Shown: positions 28,154-38,115 of the stretch, piece by piece
Layout: every line of letters begins with the position of its first letter
Position numbering within the stretch: position 1 is the first letter of the stretch
Source of the DNA: Leptolinea sp.
GTDB taxonomy: Bacteria; Chloroflexota; Anaerolineae; Anaerolineales; Anaerolineaceae
Assembly: GCA_012798535.1 (NCBI GenBank)
Contig: JAAZMZ010000025.1
Span: 1-59,801, forward strand
Length of the DNA: 59,801 bases
Reading direction: 5' to 3'
Position numbers and translations under genes: made by a program
The notes under the pieces: generated by a model
Seen by the model: the letters and a program-made list of their open reading frames with translations, nothing else
Database searches by the model: none
What the model was told of the DNA's origin: nothing

Positions 28154-30091
28154 TTATTGAAGGTTGATCTCGGGCTGCAGGGCTTTTTCCAGCCGGAAAC
28201 GCTCACCTGTCAGGTCGTCCATCTTGCGATAATATTCGCGCAGAGATTCTCGTTGATCGATCTGGTCTTCCTGCCAGGCGGCCAGGTCTGAAACCAGGAA
28301 GCGGATGGTATCGATGGCTTCCCGAATCTGCAGAAGCCGCAGCCGGGTGAGGGTATCATACAGATCATCATAAATTCGTTCATCCGGAGTTTTTTCCAGG
28401 CTTATACCGGTATTGATCTCCTGCAGGAACGTCTGAAGGGTCTCCGGTTGGTGATCGGCAAGATACTCCTGGACGCTCACATCCAACTGCCGGACGGCTT
28501 CCACCAGCAGGAGGAAAGCCTCCTGCGACTCAGTGGATTGGAAATCGTCCACGCTGAGTGCGGGAAACCGGTTGTTCTTTAATTCGTCCTCCAGTTGTGA
28601 AAAAAGATCGGGTTTGAACAGCAGCAAACGCAGGCAATGATTTTCCAGCAGCCGCAGGGGGTTCTTCAATTCCGCCGGTGGTATGCCCGGTTCGCGGCGG
28701 GAAGGTTTCACCCGTCGCCGCGAGGCAGGTTTTCCTCCCCCGGTTCCGCCGGTCTGCAATTGCAGCAGTGATTCTTCGTTGACATGCAGCAGAACAGCCA
28801 GCCGCGAACGATAGGTATCACGTTCGATCGGACTGGCCAGATCTTCGATCAGCGGAATGATCTGGCGGGCAATCTCATCTTTGGCTTTTGGATCGTTCAA
28901 ATCGCGTCCGGCCGCCAGCGTATCCATGACATGCTGGACAATCGGTTTGGCATTGCGCAGGATGGCTTCCCATTCCGCCGGATTGCGCAGCACAACCTCA
29001 TCTGGATCCATCCCTTCGGGAATGGCGGTTACACGCAGGTCCGCCCGCAGGCGGGATTCTTCATGCAGCAGGCCGCGCGCATCGAAGACCACCTCATCGC
29101 CGCGGTCCAGGGACTGACGGGCGATCTCCAGGCCGCGCATTGTGGCTTTCGCGCCGGCCGCATCCGCGTCCAACGCCAGGATCATCTTGCGAGTCAGGCG
29201 CTGCAACTGGCGGAGTTGATCTTCTGTCAAAGCCGTGCCCATGGGTGACACAGTGTTGGTGAAACCGGCCTGGTGCAGCAAAATGACATCCAGGTAGCCT
29301 TCCACGATCACCGCCTGATCTTTTTCACGGATGGATTTACGGGCATGATCCATGCCGTACAGCAGGCGGCCTTTATCGAATAGTGCGGTTTGCGGTGAGT
29401 TGAGAAATTTTGGAACGTCATTGGGATCCAGGATACGCGCTCCGAAACCGGCCATACGCCCCTGCGCGTCTCGGATGGGAATCATGATCCGGTTGCGGAA
29501 CCGGTCGTACAGACGCTCCTTTTCCGGATTCTCCGACAACAGGCCGGTTTCTTTCAGATCCTCCTGTGTGTATCCTCTCTCCGCGAAATGGGTAAACAGG
29601 GTATCCCAGCCGGGAGGGGCATAACCAAGACCAAAGGAGGAGATCGTTTCCGATGTCAATCCGCGTTTTGTCAGGTAATCCAGCGCGGGTTTTCCCTGAA
29701 CGTTTTGAAGCAGATAGTGCTGGTAGAACAGAACCGTCTCTTCCAATAGCTGGCGAAGCTTCTCCTGATGTTCGTCCTCTTCTTTGCGCTGTGGGGTGAG
29801 CGGTTCCAGTTCAACGCCGGCTTTGGCCGCCAGGATTTTTAAGGCCTGGGGGAAGTCGCATCCATCACGCTTCATGACAAACTTGAAGATATCTCCGCCC
29901 TCATTACACTGGCCAAAACAGCGCCATGTGCCAGAATCAGGGAAAACAACGAACGCCGGCGTGCGTTTGTTTTCATGGAACGGACAAAATCCGGTGTAGT
30001 TCTTTCCGGATTTTCGCAATTTGACAGAAGGGATCTCGTTCACGAGATCTTCTATATGAATGCGGGTCTTGATCTCATCTACAGCCGTCAT
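28154..30091 (-). CDS. dnaG: DNA primase
   Basis: A 645-residue enzyme that makes RNA primers for replication. A CHC2 zinc-binding domain at the N-terminus has ligands C36, H39, C58 and C62 (CPFH and CFGQC). The catalytic core and TOPRIM domain follow, with VIVEGYLDVILLHQAG and LALDADAAG. The C-terminal helicase-interaction region is helical and less conserved. It lies 22 bases upstream of the sigma factor gene, so both are probably on one transcript, as in the classical macromolecular synthesis arrangement but without rpsU in sight. Confidence 0.95.
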   Translation of the reverse strand: MTAVDEIKTRIHIEDLVNEIPSVKLRKSGKNYTGFCPFHENKRTPAFVVFPDSGTWRCFGQCNEGGDIFKFVMKRDGCDFPQALKILAAKAGVELEPLTPQRKEEDEHQEKLRQLLEETVLFYQHYLLQNVQGKPALDYLTKRGLTSETISSFGLGYAPPGWDTLFTHFAERGYTQEDLKETGLLSENPEKERLYDRFRNRIMIPIRDAQGRMAGFGARILDPNDVPKFLNSPQTALFDKGRLLYGMDHARKSIREKDQAVIVEGYLDVILLHQAGFTNTVSPMGTALTEDQLRQLQRLTRKMILALDADAAGAKATMRGLEIARQSLDRGDEVVFDARGLLHEESRLRADLRVTAIPEGMDPDEVVLRNPAEWEAILRNAKPIVQHVMDTLAAGRDLNDPKAKDEIARQIIPLIEDLASPIERDTYRSRLAVLLHVNEESLLQLQTGGTGGGKPASRRRVKPSRREPGIPPAELKNPLRLLENHCLRLLLFKPDLFSQLEDELKNNRFPALSVDDFQSTESQEAFLLLVEAVRQLDVSVQEYLADHQPETLQTFLQEINTGISLEKTPDERIYDDLYDTLTRLRLLQIREAIDTIRFLVSDLAAWQEDQIDQRESLREYYRKMDDLTGERFRLEKALQPEINLQ

Positions 30092-30267
30092 ACGGGATAA
30101 TCAACCGGTTTCCGGGATACCAGCAGTTCCACCATTATCATTCACCCGGCGGTTTTAAACAAATCCGGCGGGATCAGCGCAGACAATTTTACATGATTAC
30201 CGGAATGATATGTAAGCAACGTCGGTGTAGTACTTAAAGGAGACGCTCAACATCAGGAAGGAAAGCA

Positions 30268-30357
30268 ATGACATTGCCCATGAATCACCTCTATATTTCA
30301 TTTTTCAGAGATATAGAGAAGGTGAGATATGGTAATGGATTTCTTTCAGTTTGCTGA
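30268..30357 (+). CDS. Possible 29-residue small ORF
   Basis: A short reading frame (starts MTLPMNHLYISFFRDIEK, ends in VC before TGA) preceded by AGGAAGGA about 8 bases before the ATG, which is a good ribosome binding site. It is on the opposite strand to both neighbours, and it contains the inverted repeat described at 30285-30325. No homologue is recognised. It may be a small protein or a chance frame. Confidence 0.3.
   Translation: MTLPMNHLYISFFRDIEKVRYGNGFLSVC
30285..30325. repeat. Interrupted inverted repeat
   Basis: TCACC-TCTATAT pairs with ATATAGA-GAA-GGTGA: 7 bp plus 5 bp of stem separated by a 3-base bulge, loop 14 bases. Not followed by a U-tract in either direction, so not an obvious terminator. 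Confidence 0.5.
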
Positions 30358-30419
30358 AATACACACCCGTTTGAAGAATGATCGAACTGAATCACAGGCC
30401 GGCTGGAGTTGGTGTGAAT

Positions 30420-33400
30420 CTAAAATCCTTCCAGCTCAGACAGATCGACAATCCTCTCGGGCAGGCGGGCGATGCGCTGCAACATTCCCAACCGGTTGGC
30501 TTTTTCCTGCGCGTCTTCCGACATGACCAACACGGCATCAAAGAAGGTGTTGACCGTATCGATGGCCGGGAGGAAGCCGTTGAGAAAATCATCCACGGAA
30601 GTTGTGATTTGCAACGCATTTTCCATGCGGACGATCTGCGCGTACAGAGCCTGCTCGGACGGTTCCTTCAGGCTGTCGGGTTTGACCGTAAAGGTCTCTT
30701 TCAAACCGCGGGTGATGCGCACGCAGCGCGAGAACGCGGGAAGAATGGTATTCCAATCATTTCGCTGCACCCAGGCCGTCAACTGTTTGCAGGCGCGCGC
30801 CGCGCCGGCAGGATTTCCCCCCTGTGCGGCCAGGACGGCATCCACCACATCATACCGGTATCCCTGATCGGTCAGAAGGCCTTTCAGACGGCCGATGATG
30901 AATTCAAGACAGGCCTGCGAAGCTTCGGCGGACATGGAAACAGGCAAATTTCCGGCTGCCATAGCAAGCCCGGCTCCCAGATCGAAATCCATATCCCAGG
31001 CGATCAAGGATTGCACCAACCCGAGAGCCGCCCGCCGCTGGGCGTAGGGATCTTTCGTTCCGGTGGGCGCCAGTCCGGCGGCGAACAAACCGGCCAGCAT
31101 ATCCAGCCGGTCGGCAAGACTGACTACCAGGCCGGGTTTGGTGGAAGGCGAGGCATCACCGGTGCTTTTCGGCAGGTAATGTTCGACAATCGCTCTGGCC
31201 ACCGCTTCATCCTCGCCGGAACGGCGGGCATAGTATCCGCCCATCACACCCTGCAGCGAGGTCATTTCGACAACCATGTGGGTGGCCAGGTCAGCCTTGC
31301 AAAGGTGAGCGGCACGCAGCGCCGTCTTTTCTTCCACACTGGAGAGCGCGGTGGATGTTTTCAAAGCGCCAACCAGTTTCTCAATGCGGGTGGTGCGGTC
31401 CAGCATGGAACCCAGTTTGAATTGGAAGATCAGAGTGGAGAGCTGTGGAACGAATTCTTCCAATTTGAATCGGACATCTTCATTAATAAAGAAAGCGGCA
31501 TCGGCGAAGCGGGCACGGATGACCTGTTCATTGCCATCGGTCACGATATCCAGAGCCTGGTCATCCCCGTTGCGTACAGCGATGAAGTAGGGCAGCAACT
31601 CGCCATCCGGTTTGATCACCGGGAAATACCGCTGGTGTTTCTTCATGACCGAGATTAACACCTCAGCCGGGAGTTTCAGAGAATCTGGATCGAACTTTCC
31701 CAGCAGTGCCGTGGGACGTTCCACCAGGTTATTGACCTCATCCAGCAGGGGCTCATCCACTTCCGGTTTTCCGCCGACCGAAACGGCCAACCGGGACACC
31801 TGATCGGCGATGACTGACCGGCGGACCTGTGGATCCAGAAGGATACCCCGGGATTTTAAAGCGTCCGCATAAGCATCCGCCGATTTCACAGAAATTTCTT
31901 CCGCCGCGTCAAAACGCAATCCGCGGGTGATATTTCCAGCCGTCAATCCGGCATAACGGAAGGGAATGACCTGTTTCCCGAACATGGCAAACAACCAGCG
32001 CACCGGTCGGGAAAAACCCGCCTGGCTTTCGTTCCAGCGCATGACCTTGTCGAACTTGATGGCAGCCACCAGTTCGGCCAGGGCATCTTTAAGAACTTCA
32101 CCGGCGGGTTTGCCAGTCTCATGCACTTCAGCAGCTGCGTAACGACCGCCGTCAATTTCCATGACCTTCAGGTCTTCGGGTTTCAAGCCTTTACCGCGGG
32201 CGAAACCGGTGGCAGCGGGAGTCGGCTTGCCGTCGGTGTCAAAAGCGCGGTCGGCTGGCGGGCCTTTTATAATGCTGGTTTTATCTGCCTGGCGGGGAGA
32301 TAGTTTCCCGACCTGAACGGTCAAACGGCGGGGTGTGCCGTTTACTTTGATATCACCATGCCCCAACCGCAAGTCGGCCAGCATGGCGGGAACGTGTTCT
32401 GTCAACTGTTCTAGGGCTGACTGCAAATCTGCCGCCGGCAGTTCTTCCGTGCCGATCTCCAGAAGGAAGGTCTGCGGATCAGTGGGTGCTGCGGCGGAGT
32501 CAAATACGGCAGCGGCAGATGTCTTTCCCGCGTTCACGGTAGCGCTGTCGACCTTCCCCCACGGGTAACCCAGTTCGGCACGCTGAGCGACGTAGGCTTC
32601 CGCCACCCGGCGGGCCAGATCGCGCATTCGCGAGAAGAGCGCCTGGCGTTCGGTTACGCCGACCGCGCCGCGTGTATCCAGAATATTAAAGGTATGGGAG
32701 CACTTCAATACATAGTCATGCGCCGGTAGAACCAATCCCTTTGCCAGAGAGGCTTCGGCTTCCGCCTCGAACAGGTTATACATCTGGCGCAGGCGTTCCA
32801 CATCGGCGACCTCGAAGTAGTACTGGCTGTGTTCGCGTTCGGCCTGCAGATTTACTTCGCCATATTTGCGGTTGGCACTCCATTGAATTTCCCGGAAGCT
32901 GCGCACCTTCTGCAAGGCAATGGCGATGCGTTCCAGGCCATAGGTGATCTCCACCGCGTTGGGGTCCAACACGATGCCGCCGGCCTGTTGAAAATAGGTG
33001 AACTGGGTGATCTCCTGCCCATCCAGCCAGACTTCCCAGCCCAAACCCCAGGCACCCAGAGCGGGTGATTCCCAGTTATCTTCCACAAAACGGATATCAT
33101 GTTCCGCCGGATCGATCCCCAGGGCACGCAGTGAATCGAGATAGAGCTCCTGCGGGTTGCCGGGATCCGGCTTGAGGATCACCTGGAACTGGTAGTGCTG
33201 CTGCAGACGGTTGGGATTTTCTCCATACCGGCCGTCATCCGGGCGGACGGAAGGTTCCACATAAGCCACACTCCACGGTTCAGGCCCCAGCACCCTTAAA
33301 TATGTCGCCGGATTCATCGTCCCGGCGCCAACCTGGGTGTAGTAGGGCTGCCAGACCAGACAGCCTTTCTCCGCCCAGAACTTTTCCAGGGTGAGCATAA

Positions 33401-33428
33401 TGGATTGAAAATCGAGAGGTTTGGGCAT
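30420..33428 (-). CDS. glyQS: Glycyl-tRNA synthetase, fused alpha and beta subunits
   Basis: A 1002-residue class II synthetase that charges tRNA-Gly. Residues 1 to about 300 are a complete alpha subunit (GlyQ): [20 protein letters not shown] near the start, then [19 protein letters not shown] and FTYFQQAGG. After a linker, the beta subunit (GlyS) starts at about residue 320 with [20 protein letters not shown] and continues through the HD-like and C-terminal anticodon domains. The heterotetrameric enzyme is normally two genes; here they form one chain. The ATG at 33428 is preferred over an upstream start because of TGGAG about 8 bases before it. Confidence 0.95.
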   Translation of the reverse strand: MPKPLDFQSIMLTLEKFWAEKGCLVWQPYYTQVGAGTMNPATYLRVLGPEPWSVAYVEPSVRPDDGRYGENPNRLQQHYQFQVILKPDPGNPQELYLDSLRALGIDPAEHDIRFVEDNWESPALGAWGLGWEVWLDGQEITQFTYFQQAGGIVLDPNAVEITYGLERIAIALQKVRSFREIQWSANRKYGEVNLQAEREHSQYYFEVADVERLRQMYNLFEAEAEASLAKGLVLPAHDYVLKCSHTFNILDTRGAVGVTERQALFSRMRDLARRVAEAYVAQRAELGYPWGKVDSATVNAGKTSAAAVFDSAAAPTDPQTFLLEIGTEELPAADLQSALEQLTEHVPAMLADLRLGHGDIKVNGTPRRLTVQVGKLSPRQADKTSIIKGPPADRAFDTDGKPTPAATGFARGKGLKPEDLKVMEIDGGRYAAAEVHETGKPAGEVLKDALAELVAAIKFDKVMRWNESQAGFSRPVRWLFAMFGKQVIPFRYAGLTAGNITRGLRFDAAEEISVKSADAYADALKSRGILLDPQVRRSVIADQVSRLAVSVGGKPEVDEPLLDEVNNLVERPTALLGKFDPDSLKLPAEVLISVMKKHQRYFPVIKPDGELLPYFIAVRNGDDQALDIVTDGNEQVIRARFADAAFFINEDVRFKLEEFVPQLSTLIFQFKLGSMLDRTTRIEKLVGALKTSTALSSVEEKTALRAAHLCKADLATHMVVEMTSLQGVMGGYYARRSGEDEAVARAIVEHYLPKSTGDASPSTKPGLVVSLADRLDMLAGLFAAGLAPTGTKDPYAQRRAALGLVQSLIAWDMDFDLGAGLAMAAGNLPVSMSAEASQACLEFIIGRLKGLLTDQGYRYDVVDAVLAAQGGNPAGAARACKQLTAWVQRNDWNTILPAFSRCVRITRGLKETFTVKPDSLKEPSEQALYAQIVRMENALQITTSVDDFLNGFLPAIDTVNTFFDAVLVMSEDAQEKANRLGMLQRIARLPERIVDLSELEGF

Positions 33429-33614
33429 ACAGACTCCAGTTAAGCACAATATTGGGACAGAATTATACCGCTCGAAAGGACGGATAGTAGAGAGATTGGA
33501 TCTATTATTTTCTAGAATTTATTACGGTTTTCTTAAGAATACCTTTACCGCTTGCATACCCTGCGTGGTTTTTGCGATAATCTGGTTAATTCTTCACAAT
33601 TTCTGGAGGAGAGA

Positions 33615-34091
33615 GTGAAAAGAATCAAGATTTTTAAATTGATTGTTGCCGCCGGACTACTAATCGGCAGCCTGGCCGCCTGTGGTTCAGGCGCGCCCGC
33701 CAAGGGGAAACCAACCTCACCGCCTGAACCACCCAAACAGGAAGCCGCCGTGTCGGCAAAAGTGGAAGCAACGGCCGCACCGCAGGCTGAAGCACCTGCC
33801 GAGAAATCCGAATTCCCCCTGCCGCCCAACGCCAAGATCATTCAGAGCACTCCAGAGATGGTCATAGCTTCCGTCGCCATGTCGGTGAAAGATGCCATGG
33901 AATTCTACCGGGCAGATGCCAAAACCCGGGGATTTACGGAATACGAATTACTCACAACCGTCAGCGATAATGTCTTCAGTATGGCTTTCCGGAGACCGAA
34001 CGAAGAAAAAGAAATGGTCGTTCAGGGAACAGCTATCTCGACCGACAATTTGACTTTGAACGTCAGATACGAGGAGACTGATGTGAAATAA
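33615..34091 (+). CDS. Small secreted lipoprotein
   Basis: A 158-residue predicted lipoprotein of unknown function. A GTG start at 33615 is used because AGGAGG precedes it and because the chain then opens with a lysine-rich signal peptide and lipobox LAAC. A low-complexity Ala/Pro/Glu/Lys linker is followed by a compact domain of about 85 residues (starting PLPPNAKIIQ) with alternating hydrophobic pattern. Upstream ORF extension to 33552 has no ribosome site. It is divergent from the GlyRS gene. Confidence 0.75.
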   Translation: MKRIKIFKLIVAAGLLIGSLAACGSGAPAKGKPTSPPEPPKQEAAVSAKVEATAAPQAEAPAEKSEFPLPPNAKIIQSTPEMVIASVAMSVKDAMEFYRADAKTRGFTEYELLTTVSDNVFSMAFRRPNEEKEMVVQGTAISTDNLTLNVRYEETDVK

Positions 34092-34095
34092 AGTG

Positions 34096-34128
34096 AAAGA
34101 TCGGGAGGATCACTTCTCCCGATCTTTT
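34096..34128. terminator. Bidirectional terminator between lipoprotein gene and recO
   Basis: A 12-bp stem (AAAGATCGGGAG with CTCCCGATCTTT), 8-base loop, then a T-rich run on the plus strand (TTTTCTTATTTC) and a less regular one on the minus strand. The recO stop codon lies in the loop. Confidence 0.85.
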
Positions 34129-34880
34129 CTTATTTCGTTGATGAATTGGGGTGTATTTAGATGCCGCTCCAGCAGAGTGGTGATGTAATATTGCAGAATC
34201 GTCTCCACTTCCCGTTCCACCGCGGTTGATGGCACCGCCTGCAGCAGGCGGGTGTAGGCCGTGCGTTGAAAATTCCGTAGATATTTCAGGGCATCTACAG
34301 AAATCGGGCGGGCATCCGGCGCCTGGCCTGCGCAACGCGGACAGACAGCACCACCCAGGAACGCGGAAAAGAATTGATCTTGCGGTTTAATCTCTTCTTT
34401 GCACTGCACACAATTAAAGAGCTGCGGCCTGAAACCGACAGAATCCAGCAGATGCAATTCAAAAAAGTGAACAGCTGTGAAAATCGGATCACCCCGCGAA
34501 AGCCGCTCAAGTGTCTCGACCAGCAGCTGGTATAAAACGTGGTTTTCGCCTTCTTCGTAAGAGAAGCGGTCGATCAACTCCAGCACATACGCAGCTTCGC
34601 CGGTTAAGATCAGGTCTTCGTGCAGCGGCAGGAAAAGATCCAGCGCCACAGCCTGGGTGACGATCCACAGTTCATGCGATCGCGCCAGCATGAGGTTGAC
34701 CCGCGTGAATGGCTCCAGGTGGCCAGCTTTTTTCGAATGGATGCGCCTCGCCCCTTTAACCACCGCCCGGATCACCCCCGCGTTTCGGCTGAACAGGGTG
34801 AGCAGGCGATCCGCCTCCCCCATTTCACTGTGGCGGAGAACGATCGCTTCGGTTTTCAGCGAACGTTCAGGAGTGGGCAC
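34110..34880 (-). CDS. recO: DNA repair protein RecO
   Basis: A 256-residue recombination mediator of the RecF pathway that helps load RecA. The N-terminal OB-fold begins KTEAIVLRHSEMGEADRLLT. A zinc motif is formed by CVQCKEE and CPRCAGQ. The start is a GTG at 34880, 3 bases past the cdd stop and with a weak ribosome site, so translation is probably coupled. Last gene of the glmU-CBS-cdd-recO unit. Confidence 0.93.
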   Translation of the reverse strand: MPTPERSLKTEAIVLRHSEMGEADRLLTLFSRNAGVIRAVVKGARRIHSKKAGHLEPFTRVNLMLARSHELWIVTQAVALDLFLPLHEDLILTGEAAYVLELIDRFSYEEGENHVLYQLLVETLERLSRGDPIFTAVHFFELHLLDSVGFRPQLFNCVQCKEEIKPQDQFFSAFLGGAVCPRCAGQAPDARPISVDALKYLRNFQRTAYTRLLQAVPSTAVEREVETILQYYITTLLERHLNTPQFINEIRKDREK

Positions 34881-34883
34881 AGA

Positions 34884-35294
34884 TCAGCTCAACTGATACT
34901 GCCCTGGCTCAAAGGCTTCCGGTAACAGGTCTGCCAGGGTGGTTTCGCGGAGGATTTCCCCCTCTGGATTGCCGATCAATATCAGCATCTCCCAATTGAA
35001 TTCAGCCAGCACCTGCCGGCACGCGCCGCAGGGAGTACCCCCGTTGGGGGTGACCACGGCGATTGCCGGAAATGATTTTTCGCCTTCAGAAACGGCTTTG
35101 AACACAGCCGTCCTTTCTGCGCAAATGCCGTTCGGGTAAGAGATATTCTCCACATTAACACCGGTATATATTTTTCCGGTTGAAGTGAGCAGTGCCGCTC
35201 CAACCGGGAATTTCGAATAAGGGGCATACGCGAATTTCCGCACAGCGGCTGCCTGCTTGCATAGTTCTTTTTTTGTAGCCTGATCCAATGCCAT
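34884..35294 (-). CDS. cdd: Cytidine deaminase
   Basis: A 136-residue zinc enzyme that converts cytidine and deoxycytidine to uridine and deoxyuridine (pyrimidine salvage). The active site is intact: CAERTAVFKA with the catalytic Glu, and PCGACRQVL with two zinc Cys. Length fits the tetrameric small form. GGAGG precedes the ATG, 2 bases after the stop of the CBS-domain gene. Confidence 0.95.
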   Translation of the reverse strand: MALDQATKKELCKQAAAVRKFAYAPYSKFPVGAALLTSTGKIYTGVNVENISYPNGICAERTAVFKAVSEGEKSFPAIAVVTPNGGTPCGACRQVLAEFNWEMLILIGNPEGEILRETTLADLLPEAFEPGQYQLS

Positions 35295-35296
35295 GA

Positions 35297-36547
35297 TTAA
35301 TCCTCCATATTCGAACTCTGCTCAATTTTATGCAGATGAAGTTTGCGGATCCTTCGGCCGCTGACCTGTTCCACCGTTGCCTGCCAGTTTTCCAGCATAA
35401 TATCTTCACCACCGACCGGCATCTTGCCAAGCGCGGCTACCACATACCCGCCCACCGTTTCCGCCAGATCGCGGGTGAGATGGGTCTCGAAGATCGTATT
35501 AAACTCATCCAGATCCATCCAGCCCTGAACAAGAAAATAATCTTCGCCCAATTTTTGATAGGGCTGCTCTTCCGCCGGGTCGTACTCGTCGCGGATATCG
35601 CCGATGATCTCTTCGAGGATATCCTCCAGAGTGACCAAACCGGCTAGGCCACCATATTCATCCACCACCATGGCAATATGAATGCCGCGTTCCTGCATTT
35701 CTCTGAGTAACTCATCCACTTTTTTGGTTTCAGGGACGAAATAGGCATCACGTACCAATCCTTCCAGCGTTTTCAGGCTGGCCGTCAGGTCAGTATGCTG
35801 AAGGAGATCTTTGGCATACAGGATGCCGACAACATTATCCAGATCGTTTTCATAGACCGGTATACGGGAATGCCCGGTGCGGATGAAAGCCTGGATGGCT
35901 TCGCTGACGGTGGTGTTGACGTCCATTGATCTGACATCCATGCGCGGAACCATCACCTCGCGGCAGAGTATGTCGCCAAATTCGAAGATCGATTGGATCA
36001 TCCGCCGTTCTTCCGGTTCCAATCCGCCGGTCTCATTGGCAGCCGCTGCCCAGGTCTTCAGTTCTTCCGCTGTGACCGGGGTTTGTCCGGGTTCTTCATC
36101 AACTTCTTTCAACCGTAAGGATTCTGGAGTTTTAATCCCGTTTAGCGGGCGGAAGAGGAGAACAGCCGTGCGGCTGACCACCTGCATGCGCGCCAGCCAG
36201 GCATAAGGCTGTCGAGACACCATGGTAGCAATTATCAACTCGAAGGCTACAACAACCGCCGCTCCCGGTAAGGCGGCAATCAATACAGCCCACCAGATCA
36301 TCAGGTTATATGAAACGAGCAATCCGACCAGCAATGCCGCCAGAAGGAAATGTAAAAAACTGCGTGCCACATGCAGCGCGTAGACTGTTTCATCCGCACC
36401 GCGGGTAAGGGTAATTATGGCTTCAGAATGTCCCTGCGAATCACCGGGGGTATACACACTGGCCGATGACTCGGCCGTTAATGTCGTGCTGACCAGAAAG
36501 TCCAGGATCAGGATTATTACGAAACCAATATAAAAATATTCAATCAC
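35297..36547 (-). CDS. CBS-domain membrane protein of the CorC/HlyC (hemolysin III-like, CNNM-type) family
   Basis: A 416-residue protein. Four hydrophobic segments occupy about residues 3-130. Next come two CBS domains with VMVPRMDVRSMDV and MVVDEYGGLAGLVTLEDILE, and a C-terminal CorC_HlyC transporter-associated domain (DLAETVGGYVVAALGKMPVG). The family is implicated in cation (Mg/Co) efflux or regulation; the substrate is not provable here. I start it at the GTG at 36547, which overlaps the glmU stop by 8 bases; a longer frame to 36613 just translates glmU sequence in another frame. The first membrane segment is weaker than usual, so the start is uncertain. Confidence 0.82.
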   Translation of the reverse strand: MIEYFYIGFVIILILDFLVSTTLTAESSASVYTPGDSQGHSEAIITLTRGADETVYALHVARSFLHFLLAALLVGLLVSYNLMIWWAVLIAALPGAAVVVAFELIIATMVSRQPYAWLARMQVVSRTAVLLFRPLNGIKTPESLRLKEVDEEPGQTPVTAEELKTWAAAANETGGLEPEERRMIQSIFEFGDILCREVMVPRMDVRSMDVNTTVSEAIQAFIRTGHSRIPVYENDLDNVVGILYAKDLLQHTDLTASLKTLEGLVRDAYFVPETKKVDELLREMQERGIHIAMVVDEYGGLAGLVTLEDILEEIIGDIRDEYDPAEEQPYQKLGEDYFLVQGWMDLDEFNTIFETHLTRDLAETVGGYVVAALGKMPVGGEDIMLENWQATVEQVSGRRIRKLHLHKIEQSSNMED

Positions 36548-37904
36548 TTTTTTCCACTTTGCGATGCGGTCTGGCCGGCACTCCGACCACGACCTCTCCA
36601 GCCGGTACATCATGGGTAACTACCGAACCGGCGCCTGTGCGGGCGTTTTCACCGATATTCAACGGAGCCACCAGCATGGTATCTGATCCAATGAACACGT
36701 TAGCGCCTATGACGGTTGGGTTCTTATTAACTCCATCGAAATTGCAGGTGATGGTTCCGGCTCCAATATTGGTGTTCTCACCGATATCAGCATTACCAAT
36801 ATACGAGAAATGCCCCATTTTTACACCTGGATGCAGAGTGGAATCTTTCACCTCTCCAAAATTGCCCATATGGACGCCCTTCATGAGGTGCGCACCCTTG
36901 CGCAGGTGGGCGAACGGCCCCATGCTGACATTGTCTTCGACCACAGCTTTTTCGATCACCGCGGCCAGTATGGTGCAGCGGCTGCCGATTTGGGCATCCT
37001 CCAGAATGCAATTCGGCCCGATGGTCGTCTCTTCACCGATCACAGTTTTTCCCCGCAGGTGAGTATTCGGACCAATGATCGTATCCCGGCCGATCTGCAC
37101 GGTGGATTCGATATACGTGGCCGCCGGGTCAATCAGGGTCACACCGAATTCCATCCACTGGCGGTTGATGCGCTGCCGGAGCAGGGCTTCAGCTTCAGCC
37201 AGATGAACCCGTGTGTTGATTCCGATAGCTTCATTGAAATCTGACAGAACATTCGCCTGTACGGTGAGACCATCCTCGCGGGCGATGGCTACCACATCCG
37301 TAAGGTAATATTCACCTTTGGCGGAGAGTTTTATACGTTTCAGAGCACCCCACAGCCATTTCGCGTCGAAACAATAGATACTGAGATTCAGTTCACGAAT
37401 GGCCAGCTGAGCCGGTGTGGCGGCTGCTTCTTCCACGATCGCCTGTACGGATCCATCCGCCGCGCGGACAATCCGGCCAAATCCATGCGCATCATCGGCA
37501 AAACCGGTCAACAGGGTGATGGGACCGTTGTTACCAAGTTGCGCTTCCACCAGTTTCCTGAGGGTTTCATGGCGGAGGAGCGGCATATCGGCCGTTGTCA
37601 CGATCAGGATATCGGCTTCATCCTTCAACAGTTGTTCCGCCGACATGACGGCATGGCCGGTCCCCAGTTGGGGTTGCTGAACGACAAAGCGGGCGTTTTC
37701 GCCCACCGCACTGCGAACCGCATCCGCGCCGTGCCCGATCACCACAACCGGCGGATTGGACGATAATCCCTGCACGGCGTCTAGAGAATATTGAATGAGC
37801 GGCTTACCGGAAAGCCGATGTAGCACTTTGGGAAGGCTGGAACGCATTCGTGTTCCCTGCCCGGCTGCCAGAATAACCGCTGAAATGACTGGAGTTTTGG
37901 TCAT
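36540..37904 (-). CDS. glmU: Bifunctional UDP-GlcNAc pyrophosphorylase / glucosamine-1-P acetyltransferase
   Basis: A 454-residue cytoplasmic enzyme that makes UDP-N-acetylglucosamine for peptidoglycan precursors. The N-terminal nucleotidyltransferase contains LAAGQGTRMRSSLPKVLH. The C-terminal left-handed beta-helix shows hexapeptide repeats and the acetyltransferase signature KMGHFSYIGNADIGENTNIG. The ATG at 37904 has GGGTGA upstream; a GTG three codons earlier is less likely. First gene of the operon with the CBS protein, cdd and recO. Confidence 0.95.
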   Translation of the reverse strand: MTKTPVISAVILAAGQGTRMRSSLPKVLHRLSGKPLIQYSLDAVQGLSSNPPVVVIGHGADAVRSAVGENARFVVQQPQLGTGHAVMSAEQLLKDEADILIVTTADMPLLRHETLRKLVEAQLGNNGPITLLTGFADDAHGFGRIVRAADGSVQAIVEEAAATPAQLAIRELNLSIYCFDAKWLWGALKRIKLSAKGEYYLTDVVAIAREDGLTVQANVLSDFNEAIGINTRVHLAEAEALLRQRINRQWMEFGVTLIDPAATYIESTVQIGRDTIIGPNTHLRGKTVIGEETTIGPNCILEDAQIGSRCTILAAVIEKAVVEDNVSMGPFAHLRKGAHLMKGVHMGNFGEVKDSTLHPGVKMGHFSYIGNADIGENTNIGAGTITCNFDGVNKNPTVIGANVFIGSDTMLVAPLNIGENARTGAGSVVTHDVPAGEVVVGVPARPHRKVEKSD

Positions 37905-37920
37905 AAGTTTCACCCGTCAA

Positions 37921-37950
37921 GACAAAAATGCTCCGCGGTAACCGCGAAGC
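37921..37950 (-). terminator. Terminator of tRNA-Gln
   Basis: A 9-bp stem with one mismatch (GCTTCGCGG with CCGCGGAGC, 3-base loop) followed on the minus strand by ATTTTTGTC, 20 bases past the tRNA 3' end. Confidence 0.75.
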
Positions 37951-37969
37951 GCTGATCGAGATTCCATAG

Positions 37970-38040
37970 CTGGGGCGCCTGGATTCGAACCAAGATCCAC
38001 AGATCCAAAGTCTGGTGTGCTGCCGTTGCACTACGCCCCA
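37970..38040 (-). tRNA. tRNA-Gln (UUG)
   Basis: The minus strand folds into a cloverleaf. The acceptor stem is TGGGGCG with CGCCCCA and discriminator G. The anticodon arm reads CCAGACTTTGGATCTGG-like with TTG in the loop, and a TTCGAAT T-loop is present. CCA is not encoded. Gln tRNAs typically have a weak first acceptor pair (U-A), as here. Confidence 0.95.
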
Positions 38041-38115
38041 ATTCAGGCCGGTTACCCGGTAGGCTGGATTTTATCACAATTTGTATCGCCTCGTCGGACA
38101 CTGCAGGTGTACGGC

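Larger units (their letters stand above)
30092..30419. other. 328-base region between dnaG and glycyl-tRNA synthetase
   Basis: No long gene is supported here. It holds the promoter side of dnaG, a possible 29-residue ORF on the plus strand (listed separately) and an inverted repeat at 30285-30325. No U-tract terminator could be found for the glycyl-tRNA synthetase gene. Confidence 0.5.

Noticed and set aside
30378..31658. 426-residue plus-strand ORF opposite the GlyRS gene
   Set aside because: Antisense shadow; no ribosome site and low-complexity Gly/Gln/His composition.
36547..36613. 22-residue N-terminal extension of the CBS-domain protein
   Set aside because: It translates the glmU end in another frame; the GTG at 36547 explains the gene better.
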